From assembly GCA_964541255.1 (NCBI GenBank), contig CAZIPL010000012.1, positions 1 to 32,869 on the forward strand: DNA of 32,869 nucleotides, written 5' to 3'. The notes below the pieces were generated by a model. That model had not been told where the DNA came from. It ran no database searches and was given only the letters and a program-made list of their open reading frames with translations. This DNA comes from CAYOSU01 sp964541255 (GTDB taxonomy: Bacteria; Bacillota; Clostridia; Christensenellales; CAMQZB01). The position numbers were made by a program, and so were the translations under genes. Below, in pieces: positions 1 to 9,126 of this stretch. Each line of letters starts with the position of its first letter. Positions within the stretch are counted from its first letter, which is position 1.

Positions 1-23
1 ATTTTTTACATAAAAAGAGATTT

Positions 24-791
24 ATGGTCGAGGATCTTCTCGATATAGTGACGGCTCTTCGCGCTCCCGACGGTTGCCCGTGGGATAGGGCGGCTACGCA
101 TCAAAGCATAAGGATGAACACTATCGAAGAGGCGTATGAGGTTGCGGAAGCAATCGACAGAAACGACGTCGATATGCTTATCGAAGAAACGGGCGACCTT
201 ATGCTTCAAACGGTGCTTCACGCAGAGATCGGAAAGGACGGCGGAGAGTATGACATTAACGACGTAGCGACGGGAATATGCCAAAAGCTTATCGACCGTC
301 ATACGCACGTTTTCGGAACGGACAAGGTCGAAAACGCAAGCGATGCGTTGAAGCTGTGGGACAACAACAAACAAAAGCTCAAAGGGGAAAAAACTGCGAG
401 CGAGAGCATAGAACACGTGTCAAAAGCGTTGCCGTCAATTATGTACGCCGAAAAGGTTGCTAAAAAAGCCGCTAAAGCCAACTTCGATTTCAGAAGCACC
501 GACGATATTTTCAAAAAAATTCAAGAAGAACTTTCCGAGCTTCAAAGTGCGATAGAGTGCGGAGAGGGCGTAGAGGAGGAACTCGGCGACGTGCTTTTCT
601 CGGTTTGCAATATGGCGAGATTTTTGAAAGTCGAGGGCGAGCTTGCCCTTACGAAGTCGTCGCAAAAATTCGTTTCGCGCTTCGAAAAGACGGAAGAACT
701 GATTTTGAAAGACAGAAAAAATATGAAAGAAATGACGGACGAAGAGCTTGACGAATATTACGTCAAAGCAAAAGAAACGCTCATCCGTTGA
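24..791 (+). CDS. mazG: MazG nucleoside triphosphate pyrophosphohydrolase (5' end possibly outside window)
   Basis: All-alpha NTP pyrophosphohydrolase that hydrolyses (d)NTPs to monophosphate and pyrophosphate in the cytoplasm, a house-cleaning role. The protein has the two tandem MazG units of the long form. The N-terminal unit starts with a GCPWD motif near residue 18, then EEAYEVAEAID and EETGDLM, the metal-binding acidic pattern. The C-terminal unit has EELSELQSAI and EEELGDVLFSV. Its 255 residues match the usual E. coli-type length (about 263). The reading frame stays open to the left edge and the upstream codons read HKKRF, which resembles the sequence before this domain in longer clostridial MazG proteins. 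The ATG at 24 has only a poorly spaced AAGAGA before it. The true start may therefore lie outside the window. The function is secure; the start is not. Confidence 0.9.
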   Translation: MVEDLLDIVTALRAPDGCPWDRAATHQSIRMNTIEEAYEVAEAIDRNDVDMLIEETGDLMLQTVLHAEIGKDGGEYDINDVATGICQKLIDRHTHVFGTDKVENASDALKLWDNNKQKLKGEKTASESIEHVSKALPSIMYAEKVAKKAAKANFDFRSTDDIFKKIQEELSELQSAIECGEGVEEELGDVLFSVCNMARFLKVEGELALTKSSQKFVSRFEKTEELILKDRKNMKEMTDEELDEYYVKAKETLIR

Positions 792-824
792 AAGCCCTGT
801 CAATTGAGTTTCAATCCAATCAAT

Positions 825-854
825 TTGCAAAATCGATGAGTAATTTCTCATAAT
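825..854 (+). promoter_or_regulatory. Candidate promoter upstream of the solute-binding-like gene
   Basis: TTGCAA at 825-830 and CATAAT at 849-854 are separated by 18 bp, in the 123-bp gap after mazG. This is consistent with a sigma-A promoter for the 915 gene and murB. It rests on motif matching only. Confidence 0.35.
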
Positions 855-914
855 GCGATTTAATAAAAGCGATTGGTTTTTGCAAGAAAATATTATTACC
901 GCATAAGATATTCT

Positions 915-1871
915 ATGAAGAAAATCCTTGCGGTAATTTTTTGTTTTGTGCTATCGCTTTGCCTTGTGTTTATGCCTGCGTTTAATATTAAGGGCGTAGA
1001 TATTACGGGAAACAGTGACCAAAAAAAAGTGCTGACGATATATCATGCCGACGTAAAAAGCGGCGGGAAAAACTCTCGCGGAAGCTTTTTGAAAAGCGTT
1101 GCGAAGGAATACGGCAAGAAAGAAAACGTTCTTGTCATTGTCGAAATATACGACAAAAGCGAGCTTGAAAACGCGATAAAAAGCGGAAAGCCCGATATAA
1201 TCTCTTTCGGCTCGGGACTTTTTTCGGACGCAAATCTGTTTTCTCCCTATCGCGGCAGAGTGAATTTTTTCGACGAGTTTTTTCAAGCCGTCGAAGTAGA
1301 CGATGTAATATATGCCGTGCCGTGGGCATATAACGGTTATTTTCTTATAGGAAGCGGCGATAAAACAAATGCACTTAAAGACAACTCCTATCTTGCGGCG
1401 TATCTATCCGAAAAAGCGTTGACGTTGGAGGGAACTTTAGATTCGGAGGTTATTTATAACGAATACCTTTTGAAAAAGACTTCGTTTGTCGGAACGGCAA
1501 AGGAGGTTTCGAAGCTTATGTCAAGAGTGGAAAGAGGAAAGCTTGACGAGTTTTCGTGCGAAGTGCTTTGCGGCTTTACCGATATGATAAACGTTCTCGG
1601 AATATATTCCGAAAGCGAAAACAACGCGGAAGCGCAAACGTTCATAGAATACGTAACGTCGGAAAGCGTTCAAAGAAAACTTTCGTACTTAAACTTGTTT
1701 TCGCCTTGCGTTAAGGGAATATATTCCGTTTCGCCCTTTTCCGAATACGAAAAAGAGAAAGTTGTTCCGCTATCCGTTTTCGATTGCGAAAACTATTGCG
1801 AATTGGCAAAGCTTGCCTTAAGCGGCGATAAAAACGCTCAAAAAGAAATCGAAAAAATATTAAATGAATAA
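915..1871 (+). CDS. Membrane-anchored or secreted extracellular solute-binding-like protein
   Basis: The N-terminus is MKK followed by a hydrophobic stretch of about 20 residues, so the protein is exported or anchored. There is no lipobox cysteine, which is unusual for a Firmicute binding protein. The rest has the flavour of family 1 ABC solute-binding proteins: an early VLTIYHADV beta strand, PDIISFGSGLF, YAVPWAYNGYFLIGS near one third of the length, and a C-terminal FIEYVTSESVQRKLS segment typical of the last lobe. At 318 residues it is shorter than the usual 400-450, and no permease or ATPase genes are adjacent. I chose the ATG at 915 because the signal-like segment starts there; an upstream TTG at 873 would add 14 residues. 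Its end overlaps murB by 8 bp, so the two are probably cotranscribed. The ligand is unknown and the family call is tentative. Confidence 0.6.
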   Translation: MKKILAVIFCFVLSLCLVFMPAFNIKGVDITGNSDQKKVLTIYHADVKSGGKNSRGSFLKSVAKEYGKKENVLVIVEIYDKSELENAIKSGKPDIISFGSGLFSDANLFSPYRGRVNFFDEFFQAVEVDDVIYAVPWAYNGYFLIGSGDKTNALKDNSYLAAYLSEKALTLEGTLDSEVIYNEYLLKKTSFVGTAKEVSKLMSRVERGKLDEFSCEVLCGFTDMINVLGIYSESENNAEAQTFIEYVTSESVQRKLSYLNLFSPCVKGIYSVSPFSEYEKEKVVPLSVFDCENYCELAKLALSGDKNAQKEIEKILNE

Positions 1872-2757
1872 TAACGCATATAATATTCTCATAAAGGCTC
1901 TAAAGGAAAGAAGAATTGCGTTTTTCGAATTCGCCCCGATAAAGAAATATTCGACGATAGGAATCGGGGTCGTCGCACGGCTTGTCGTTTTGCCGAAAAA
2001 CATCGACGAGCTTTTGTTTTTGGTTGAGAAGGTGAAAGAGCAAGGGCTTTCGTATTATGCCTTGTCGGGAGGTTCGAACACGCTTTTTTGCGCCGAAATT
2101 CTTTCTTCGGTTGTTATTTTAATGCGACAAATAAAAGGCATTACTAAAAAGGACGGTGTTTTGGAGATTTTTTCCGGGACGACTTCGGGAGAGACGATTT
2201 CCTTTTTAGCGAAAAACAAGCTTTCGTCTATGGAGAAATTCGTCGGTGTTCCGAGCCGTATCGGCGGAATGGTTGCGATGAATTTCGGTTGCTATAACTT
2301 AGAGATGAAAGATATAATTAAAAGTGTTTTGGCAATAACCGAAAAGGGAGTAGAAGTTTTGCCTGCAACTCTTTGCGATTTTTCTTATCGGCATTCGAGG
2401 TTTCAGAAGGGCGAAACAGTTGTTTCTTGCGATATAAAGGTGAAGAGTTGTGAAAACGTAAAAAGCATTATATCGAATACTCTGTCAAAAAGAAAAAGTA
2501 CGCAGCCTCTTTCAAAAATGACGCTCGGTTGCATTTTTAAGAGCGATAATATGCCGTCGGGGTACGCGATAGAGACATCGGGGCTTAAAGGAAAAAGAGT
2601 GGGGAATGCTCGTATTTCGCCGACCCATTGCGGATTTATCGAAAATACGGGCGGAGCAACCTTCGAAGAAGTCCTTAAACTTATGGACATTGTCGAAGAA
2701 AAAGTGTATAATGAATTAAACATACGACTAACAACGGAGATTAACAAGGTTTTTTGA
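1864..2757 (+). CDS. murB: UDP-N-acetylenolpyruvoylglucosamine reductase MurB
   Basis: FAD-dependent enzyme that reduces UDP-GlcNAc-enolpyruvate to UDP-MurNAc with NADPH, the second committed step of peptidoglycan precursor synthesis in the cytoplasm. Visible motifs are the N-terminal STIGIGVVARLVV segment, the FAD-binding LSGGSNTLF, GVPSRIGGMVAMNFG (the family's GxPGxxGGAxxMNxG), YRHSRF with its conserved Tyr and Arg, and TLGCIFK, where the catalytic proton donor is normally Ser or Cys. Here it is Cys. Late NTGGATFEEVLKL and EINKVF complete the C-terminal domain. The 297-residue length fits the shorter type II MurB of Firmicutes. The ATG at 1864 lies inside the end of the previous gene, and the stop overlaps the TTG start of the PHP gene, suggesting translational coupling. 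Confidence 0.93.
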   Translation: MNNNAYNILIKALKERRIAFFEFAPIKKYSTIGIGVVARLVVLPKNIDELLFLVEKVKEQGLSYYALSGGSNTLFCAEILSSVVILMRQIKGITKKDGVLEIFSGTTSGETISFLAKNKLSSMEKFVGVPSRIGGMVAMNFGCYNLEMKDIIKSVLAITEKGVEVLPATLCDFSYRHSRFQKGETVVSCDIKVKSCENVKSIISNTLSKRKSTQPLSKMTLGCIFKSDNMPSGYAIETSGLKGKRVGNARISPTHCGFIENTGGATFEEVLKLMDIVEEKVYNELNIRLTTEINKVF

Positions 2758-3512
2758 TTACATCGGATTTTCATACACATACGATATTCAGCCATGGGAA
2801 AGGAACGATAGAGGAAAACGTTCGAAGAGCGGAAATGCTCGGATTAAAAGAAATAGCGATAACGGACCATGGCTTGAGGCATATTATTTTCGGACTTAGA
2901 CCGAGAAAAGTAAAAAAAATGCGCGCAATAATCGACGAGCTTCAAAAGACGACCAACGTCAAGATTTTGCTCGGCGTTGAAGCAAACTTAGCGTCCCGCG
3001 ACGGCGAAATTGATATTACTCCCAAGCAGCGCGAGTGGTTCGATATAGTCGTTTGTGGCTATCACAAGGCGGTTTTTTCGAGAAACTTTTTCGATTGGAT
3101 TGTTTTTGTGGCAAAGAATAATTTGCTTCAATTCTTTCATTTGATGCAATCCGAGCGCACGAAAGAGATAAATACACGCGCACTATGTCTTGCGGTCGAA
3201 AAGAACAATATAGACATTTTGTCTCACGTCAATCACGATATGAAAGTTGACGCGGTGGAGGTCGCTAAAACCTGCGCCAAATACGGAACGTATTTCGAGA
3301 TAAACGCAAAGAAAGAGCATGTCGATACCAAAACTTTGCAAGAAGTCGAAAAAACGGGAGTCGGTCTTGTCATAGATTCCGACGCGCACACACCCGAAAG
3401 AGTCGGGGAATTCGCTCTTTCGCTTCAAATGTGCGAAAAGGCGGGAATACCGTTAGAGAGAATAGCAAACTATAATGAATTGCCCGAATTTCGCGGCAAT
3501 ACGAGGAAATAA
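2754..3512 (+). CDS. PHP-domain metal-dependent hydrolase (YcdX-like)
   Basis: Polymerase-and-histidinol-phosphatase family, a TIM-barrel-like phosphoesterase with a trinuclear metal site. The metal ligands are visible in order: DFHTHT near the N-terminus, ITDHGLRH, GVEANL, GYHKAVF, LSHVNHD and a C-terminal DSDAHT. The order and length (252 residues) fit the YcdX-type stand-alone PHP phosphatases. The substrate is unknown. The gene starts with TTG at 2754, overlapping the murB stop as TTGA, with an AAGG ribosome-binding motif about 5 nt upstream; I see no better in-frame start. In Clostridia a PHP gene commonly sits between murB and rapZ-yvcK-whiA. Here whiA follows directly, only 2 bp after the stop. 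Confidence 0.85.
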   Translation: MITSDFHTHTIFSHGKGTIEENVRRAEMLGLKEIAITDHGLRHIIFGLRPRKVKKMRAIIDELQKTTNVKILLGVEANLASRDGEIDITPKQREWFDIVVCGYHKAVFSRNFFDWIVFVAKNNLLQFFHLMQSERTKEINTRALCLAVEKNNIDILSHVNHDMKVDAVEVAKTCAKYGTYFEINAKKEHVDTKTLQEVEKTGVGLVIDSDAHTPERVGEFALSLQMCEKAGIPLERIANYNELPEFRGNTRK

Positions 3513-3514
3513 GA

Positions 3515-4459
3515 ATGTCCTTTACCAAAGAAGTCAAAGAAGAAGTTTTATCCGTCAAGCTCCCAAAAACGAGCGACAAAGCTTTTTTATCCGCCCTCAT
3601 TCACACCGTGGGCAGTATCGGTATGCGCGGAGGGGAACTCGGGTTCGAATTATCCTGCGAAACCAAAGCCATAATACTTAAAGGGGTAAAAATAATCAAA
3701 GAGCTTTACGGCGAGAACCTCAAAATCGTAGAGGACGACAACCCCGGTCCCAACGCCAGCCCCGTTTATTGCGCGAGCTTATACGGAGAAAAGGCGAAAA
3801 CGATACTCGAAAAAGAGCGAATCATCGATTTATCCGACGGGTTAGAGGTTATTTTCGGCATTGACGAGGGGCTTTTTGAAAACGATTACGACGAAAAAGC
3901 GTATGTTTCAGCGGCATTTTTGGGGTGCGGCTCCGTAACTTTGCCAAATAGCGAAAAAACGAGCGGCGGCTATCACTTGGAATTTGCGTTCAATAACGGC
4001 ATCGCTGCGGACGATTTCGCGTCGCTTCTTCTTCGTTGCGGCTTCAATCCGAAGTTTATAGGACGAGCGGGGAAGAGCTTGATATATTTCAAAGACAGCG
4101 AATCGATTTTAGATATGCTTGCTTTCATGGAGGCAATGAACGGCGTTTTGAAAATGAGCGAAAAAATGGTCGAGCGCGAAACGAGGAATCTCATCAACCG
4201 CCAAACGAATTGCGAAATGGCGAATATCGACAGGTCGCTGAAAGCTTCAGAAAGGCAGCTTAACGCGATAAAGAAAATAGACGAAAAGATAGGGATAGAG
4301 TCTCTTCCCGACATACTTTCGGAGTTTGCTAAAGTAAGGCTTGAAAACAGCGAGCTTTCACTTGAAGAACTCGGTAATATGTTCGAGCCTAAGCTTACCA
4401 AAAGCGGCGTTAATTACCGCATGAGAAAGCTTATGAAAATTGCGGGAGAATTGGAATAA
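3515..4459 (+). CDS. whiA: DNA-binding protein WhiA
   Basis: Conserved Gram-positive DNA-binding protein, linked to sporulation control in actinomycetes and to cell division and chromosome segregation in Firmicutes. The N-terminus (MSFTKEVKEEVL, then FLSALIHTVGSIG) matches the degenerate LAGLIDADG homing-endonuclease fold of the family. The C-terminal 90 residues (ANIDRSLKASERQLNAIKKI, then LEELGNMFEPKLTKSGVNYR) are the characteristic WhiA helix-turn-helix. The length of 314 is normal. A GAGGAAA ribosome binding site precedes the ATG. The stop codon is followed immediately by the dnaE ATG. The usual partners rapZ and yvcK are not next to it. Confidence 0.95.
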   Translation: MSFTKEVKEEVLSVKLPKTSDKAFLSALIHTVGSIGMRGGELGFELSCETKAIILKGVKIIKELYGENLKIVEDDNPGPNASPVYCASLYGEKAKTILEKERIIDLSDGLEVIFGIDEGLFENDYDEKAYVSAAFLGCGSVTLPNSEKTSGGYHLEFAFNNGIAADDFASLLLRCGFNPKFIGRAGKSLIYFKDSESILDMLAFMEAMNGVLKMSEKMVERETRNLINRQTNCEMANIDRSLKASERQLNAIKKIDEKIGIESLPDILSEFAKVRLENSELSLEELGNMFEPKLTKSGVNYRMRKLMKIAGELE

Positions 4460-7400
4460 ATGGGTAATTTCGTACACTTGCACGTTCATACCGAATATTC
4501 GTTGCTTGACGGCGCGGCGAGGATCAATCGTCTTTTTTCGCGTTGCAAAGAGCTCGGGCAAGACGCTATCGCGATAACCGATCACGGAGTAATGTACGGT
4601 GTCATAGACTTTTGGAAAGCGGCGAGAAAAGAGGGCATAAAGCCGATAATAGGCTGTGAGTTTTATGTCGTTGACGACCATACGAAAAAGGTCGCGAGAG
4701 AGCATAGAGATCACCTTGTGCTTTTGGCGAAAAACGAGGCGGGATATAAGAGCTTGATGAAGCTCGATTCCATTGCGTTCGTAGACGGATATTATATCAA
4801 ACCTAGAATCGACTTGGAACTTTTGCGTCAGCACCACGAGGGGCTTATATGTCTTACCGCGTGTTTAGCAGGGCATATTCCGCAAGCACTCTTGCACGGA
4901 GACGACAACGAGGCGGATAATTATCTTTCCGAGCTTAAAGAGATGTTCGGCGACGACCTTTATGTCGAGATTCAAGATCACGGGCTTTCGGAGCAAAAAT
5001 ACGTTTTGCCTAAGCTTATAGAGTTGGCGAAAAAGCACGACGTAAAGCTTGTCGCGACAAACGACGTTCACTATATAAACAAAGAAGACGGCGAAATGCA
5101 AGACGTTCTTTTGCGTATTCAGACGGGTAGCAAAATGACGGACAAGCTGGATTTTGCTTTCGAAACGAGTGAGTTTTATCTGAAAAGCGAAGATGAAATG
5201 CGTGCGCTTTTCCCCTATTGCCAAGAGGCGATAGACAACACTCGAGAGATTGCCGACAAGTGCGACGTCGAGATAAAGTTCCACCAAGATCTTATCCCGA
5301 ACTACGTTCCCGAAAACGGCATGACGGCGAAAGAGTTTTTGTATGACCTTTGCGAAAAGGGCTTGCACCAAAGATACAGCGAGATTACGCAAGAAATCCG
5401 CGACAGAGCAGATTACGAGCTCGGGCTTATTACGAAAATGGGCTATGTCGAATACTACCTTATCGTTTGGGATTTCATAAACTACGCAAAAAGCCAAGGC
5501 ATTCCTGTCGGCTACGGAAGAGGCAGCGGCGTAGGCTCGATAGTTGCGTATGCCGTCGGAATAACAAACGTCGATCCGTTGAGATTCTCGCTGATTTTCG
5601 AGCGATTCTTAAACCCCGAAAGGGTTTCCATGCCAGACTTCGATATCGACTTTTGCTGTGAAAGACGAGGCGAGGTAATCGAATACGTAACGAGAAAATA
5701 CGGAAGCAACAACGTTTGCCAGATAGTAACTTTCGGTACCATGGCGGCGAAAAATGCCGTAAGAGACGTCGCGAGAGTATACGACGTTCCGATCCCCGAC
5801 GTACTTAAAGTGACAAAGCTCATTCCGTCAAATCCCGGCCTTAAAGTTACCCTTGAAAAGCTTTTCGACAGAGACGAGAACGGGCATACGAAAATAGAGA
5901 TTCCCGAGCTTTTGGAGATATACGACAACGATCCGCAAATGCGAAAAGTCATCGATATGGCGAAAAAGTGTGAGGGCATGCCGAGAAACACGGGTATGCA
6001 CGCGGCGGGCGTCGTAATTTGCGGAAAACGTCTCGACGACTGGATACCGCTTCAACGAAATGGCGAAAACGTAACGACGCAATACGCGAAAGACTTGGTT
6101 GAAGAATTGGGACTTTTGAAAATGGACTTTTTGGGGCTCATTACTTTGACCGATCTTAAAAAAGCGACCGATTACGTAAAAGAAAACTACGGCGTTACGG
6201 TGGACTTTTCGAAGATTCCCGACGACGACCAAGAAGTATATAAAATGATAGGCGAGGGCAAAACGGCTTGCGTGTTCCAGCTCGAAAACGGCGGAATGAC
6301 GAAGTTTATGATGAACCTTAAACCGACGTGCATGGAGGATATTATCGCGGGTATTTCGCTGTATCGTCCCGGTCCCATGCAGTTTTGCGACATTTATGTC
6401 GAAAGTAAGCACCACCCCGAGACTATCGTATACGATTCGCCCCTTCTCGAGGACATTCTGAACGTAACCTACGGCGTTTTCATATATCAAGAGCAGGTTA
6501 TGCAGATAGTTCAAAAGCTTGCGGGGTACTCGCTCGGACAGGCAGACATCATTCGCCGTGCGATGAGTAAAAAGAAAAAGTACGAAATGGACATCCACAG
6601 AAAGCTGTTCATTTACGGCGGCGAAGAACCGAGTAAGCACGCGCATATCCCGGGCGCTATCTCGAAAGGCGTTCCCGAAGACGTCGCTGCAAGGCTTTTC
6701 GACAAGATGGAAGTGTTCGCAAGCTATGCGTTCAACAAGTCTCACGCGGCAGCTTATGCGACTGTTACCTATCAAACGGCGTACTTTATGAGATACTATC
6801 CGTGCGAGTTTATATGCGCGGTGTTGAATAACCGAATCACCGACATCAAGGACGTTACGAAATATACCTCTTTTGCTCGCGATAGAGGGATAGAGATACT
6901 TCAGCCCGACATCAACGAATCCATAGCATACTTCAAAGCGAGCGGCAATACGTTGCGTTTCGGCTTGGCGGGCGTAAAGAACGTCGGCGAGCAAGCGGTT
7001 CTTGATATAATCAAAGAAAGAACGCAAAACGGAAAGTTCAAGGATTTTGCGGACTTTTTGTCGAGAACATGCCTTATGATAAACAAAAAGCTCGTCGAGT
7101 GCCTTATAAAGGCAGGCGCTTTCGATTGCTTCGGGCATGCGAGAGCGGAGCTTTTGTCGCTGTATGAAAAATACGTCGATATATTCGTTCACGACAAAAA
7201 AGGTCAGGCGAGCGGACAGATGTCGCTGTTCGGCGATATTCTCGAAAGCTCGGGAATCGAGATCGAATATAACGGAACGCCCGAATACGACGAAATGTAT
7301 AAGCTTAATTTGGAAAAAGAGGTTTTGGGTATTTACGTTTCGGGACATCCTCTCAACTCTTTCAGAGACGAGCTTTCAAAGCTCGATTTCAATACCTCTA

Positions 7401-7942
7401 TGGCGGTAATCGAAGAAGATGACGAAGAAGACTTCGTCGAAGAGAAAAAGCCGTCGCTCGAGGGCAAGAAAGTCGTTGTCGGCGGGATGCTCAAAAACTT
7501 ACGTGGCGTTTTGACGAAAGACCAAAAGTCTATGAAATACGGTCAGATAGAAGACCTTTTCGGAAGCATGGACGTTGTATTTTTCCCGAGAGTATACGAA
7601 AAATACAAAGAGCTTATCGAGGAAGACAGCGTTGTAGAGGTTAAAGGAACGATTGTGCTTAAAACGGAAACGCAATATCAGATAAACGCCGAGAGTGTTG
7701 TTCCTTGCAAAAAAGCGGCGGTCGAAGAAGTAAAGAAAGAAGAAAAATTATACCTTAAAGTAGACACCGAAGAGCAGCTGTCGTCGGTGCAAGATATTCT
7801 TCTCGATTATGTAGGCAACGTTCAAGTCGTAGTTAAATTCGACGGTAAAGCGTTGATGCTGCCGTATAAGGTCGCATATTCGGAAGGATTGAGACAAGAA
7901 CTCATGACTGTTCTTGACGAAAAGTTTATAATTTGTAAATAA
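4460..7942 (+). CDS. dnaE: DNA polymerase III subunit alpha, DnaE type
   Basis: Replicative family C DNA polymerase. The N-terminal PHP domain begins at once (HVHTEYSLLDGAARI, ITDHGVMYG). The palm active site is visible as PDFDIDF at residues 392-398, giving catalytic D393 and D395, and the third aspartate is D556 in KMDFLGL. These match D401, D403 and D555 of E. coli. The finger region carries YGRGSGVGSIVAY and the RNTGMHAAGVVI segment. A helix-hairpin-helix region (FRFGLAGVKNVG-like) precedes a C-terminal OB fold (KVVVGGMLKNLRGVLTKDQK). At 1160 residues it is full length and lacks an inserted DnaQ-type exonuclease, so it is DnaE rather than PolC. In Firmicutes DnaE often works beside PolC, which is not in this window. 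The start directly abuts the whiA stop. Confidence 0.96.
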   Translation: MGNFVHLHVHTEYSLLDGAARINRLFSRCKELGQDAIAITDHGVMYGVIDFWKAARKEGIKPIIGCEFYVVDDHTKKVAREHRDHLVLLAKNEAGYKSLMKLDSIAFVDGYYIKPRIDLELLRQHHEGLICLTACLAGHIPQALLHGDDNEADNYLSELKEMFGDDLYVEIQDHGLSEQKYVLPKLIELAKKHDVKLVATNDVHYINKEDGEMQDVLLRIQTGSKMTDKLDFAFETSEFYLKSEDEMRALFPYCQEAIDNTREIADKCDVEIKFHQDLIPNYVPENGMTAKEFLYDLCEKGLHQRYSEITQEIRDRADYELGLITKMGYVEYYLIVWDFINYAKSQGIPVGYGRGSGVGSIVAYAVGITNVDPLRFSLIFERFLNPERVSMPDFDIDFCCERRGEVIEYVTRKYGSNNVCQIVTFGTMAAKNAVRDVARVYDVPIPDVLKVTKLIPSNPGLKVTLEKLFDRDENGHTKIEIPELLEIYDNDPQMRKVIDMAKKCEGMPRNTGMHAAGVVICGKRLDDWIPLQRNGENVTTQYAKDLVEELGLLKMDFLGLITLTDLKKATDYVKENYGVTVDFSKIPDDDQEVYKMIGEGKTACVFQLENGGMTKFMMNLKPTCMEDIIAGISLYRPGPMQFCDIYVESKHHPETIVYDSPLLEDILNVTYGVFIYQEQVMQIVQKLAGYSLGQADIIRRAMSKKKKYEMDIHRKLFIYGGEEPSKHAHIPGAISKGVPEDVAARLFDKMEVFASYAFNKSHAAAYATVTYQTAYFMRYYPCEFICAVLNNRITDIKDVTKYTSFARDRGIEILQPDINESIAYFKASGNTLRFGLAGVKNVGEQAVLDIIKERTQNGKFKDFADFLSRTCLMINKKLVECLIKAGAFDCFGHARAELLSLYEKYVDIFVHDKKGQASGQMSLFGDILESSGIEIEYNGTPEYDEMYKLNLEKEVLGIYVSGHPLNSFRDELSKLDFNTSMAVIEEDDEEDFVEEKKPSLEGKKVVVGGMLKNLRGVLTKDQKSMKYGQIEDLFGSMDVVFFPRVYEKYKELIEEDSVVEVKGTIVLKTETQYQINAESVVPCKKAAVEEVKKEEKLYLKVDTEEQLSSVQDILLDYVGNVQVVVKFDGKALMLPYKVAYSEGLRQELMTVLDEKFIICK

Positions 7943-7964
7943 GTCGTGTTTTATGGTAAAAACG

Positions 7965-7994
7965 TTAGGACTTTTCGAAAAAAAATGGTAGAAT
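7965..7994 (+). promoter_or_regulatory. Candidate pfkA promoter
   Basis: TTAGGA at 7965-7970 and TAGAAT at 7989-7994 are 18 bp apart, in the 98-bp gap between dnaE and pfkA. This would give a transcript start near 8001 and a leader of about 40 nt ending in the AAGGAAG ribosome binding site at 8025-8031. The -35 match is weak. Confidence 0.4.
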
Positions 7995-8040
7995 AGTCGA
8001 AGTGTCAAAAAGTATATTGAATATAAGGAAGAAAAAACCT

Positions 8041-9003
8041 ATGAAAAAGATTGGAGTATTGACAAGCGGCGGAGATGCGCCGGGAATGAATGCCGCGATT
8101 AGAGCGGTGACGAGAGCTGGACTTGGTATGGACATGGAAGTAGTCGGCGTTATGCGCGGTTATTCCGGACTACTCAATTCCGAGTTTGTGAAAATGGACT
8201 CTAAGTCCGTTTCCGGCATTATTCAAAGAGGCGGCACTATGCTTCTTTCGGCAAGATGCCCCGAGTTCCAGACCGAAGAGGGACAGAAAAAGGGCGTTGA
8301 GAATCTCGTTAAAGAGGGAATCGAGGGCTTGGTTACAATCGGCGGCGACGGAACATTCCACGGTGCGGAGATCCTTTCCGTAAAATACGGAATTCCCACA
8401 ATCGGAATCCCCGGAACTATCGATAACGACCTTGCTTATACCGACTTCACGTTGGGATTCGATACTGCGTGCAACACGGCGCTTTCTCTTATCAACAACT
8501 TGAGAGATACTATGCGTTCGCACGAAAGAGTAAGCGTAGTCGAAGTTATGGGAAGACATTGCGGAGACATCGCGCTTTATGCGGGTATCGCTTCGGGCGC
8601 CGAAGTAATTATGATCCCCGAAGATCCTATGTCTATCGACGAAGTTTGCGAAAGACTTTATAAGGCGAAAGAAAGAGGAAAATCCTCTTCGATAATCATT
8701 TTGGCTGAGGGCGCAGGCAATGCCGACGACGTTGCGAAAAAGGTCTCGGATAAGACGGGTATGTCCGTTCGCGGAACCGTTTTGGGACATCTTTTGAGAG
8801 GCGGTTCGCCGACGCTTAACGACAGAATGCTTGCAACGCAATGCGGTTATCGTGCGGCAACTTTGTTGAAGAACGGAATCGGAAACAGAGTTATCGGAAC
8901 GCGCAACGAGCAGATTATCGACCTTGACATCGTCGAAGCGCTTTCTATGGAAAGAAGATTCCACAAAGAGCTTTACGAAGCATCGAAGATTTTGTCTTTC
9001 TAA
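8041..9003 (+). CDS. pfkA: ATP-dependent 6-phosphofructokinase
   Basis: Commits fructose 6-phosphate to glycolysis by ATP-dependent phosphorylation to fructose 1,6-bisphosphate. Motifs in order: TSGGDAPGMNAAIRAV at the N-terminus (ATP site), IGGDGTFHGA (the Gly after GGD favours ATP over pyrophosphate), PGTIDNDL with the catalytic TIDND, GFDTACNTA, MGRHCGDIAL, PEDP and LGHLLRGGSPT. The 320-residue length is exactly that of the classical bacterial tetrameric enzyme. An in-frame GTG at 8002 exists, but the ATG at 8041 is preceded by AAGGAAG with a 9-nt spacer and gives the canonical N-terminus. The gene is followed by a strong terminator and lies convergent to the AraC-type gene. Pyruvate kinase, a common clostridial neighbour, is absent. 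Confidence 0.96.
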   Translation: MKKIGVLTSGGDAPGMNAAIRAVTRAGLGMDMEVVGVMRGYSGLLNSEFVKMDSKSVSGIIQRGGTMLLSARCPEFQTEEGQKKGVENLVKEGIEGLVTIGGDGTFHGAEILSVKYGIPTIGIPGTIDNDLAYTDFTLGFDTACNTALSLINNLRDTMRSHERVSVVEVMGRHCGDIALYAGIASGAEVIMIPEDPMSIDEVCERLYKAKERGKSSSIIILAEGAGNADDVAKKVSDKTGMSVRGTVLGHLLRGGSPTLNDRMLATQCGYRAATLLKNGIGNRVIGTRNEQIIDLDIVEALSMERRFHKELYEASKILSF

Positions 9004-9074
9004 GAAAAAACAAAAAGGCGAATAAAACAAATATTTACTTGATTGCATTTGGCTAAATATTTATATGTAATAAT

Positions 9075-9113
9075 GAAAAATCCTATCGATGTTTTGTCGA
9101 TAGGATTTTTTTG
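9075..9113. terminator. Rho-independent terminator, probably bidirectional
   Basis: An 11-bp perfect stem (AATCCTATCGA at 9079-9089 with TCGATAGGATT at 9097-9107) has a 7-nt loop, a T-run after it and an A-run before it. It ends pfkA on the plus strand and can also serve the convergent gene that stops at 9127. Confidence 0.93.
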
Positions 9114-9126
9114 TATCGTTTTTGTG

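Noticed and set aside
5828..7348. 506-codon minus-strand frame inside dnaE
   Set aside because: It is a long antisense shadow of dnaE. The plus-strand frame has all polymerase motifs, and the antisense product shows no domain.
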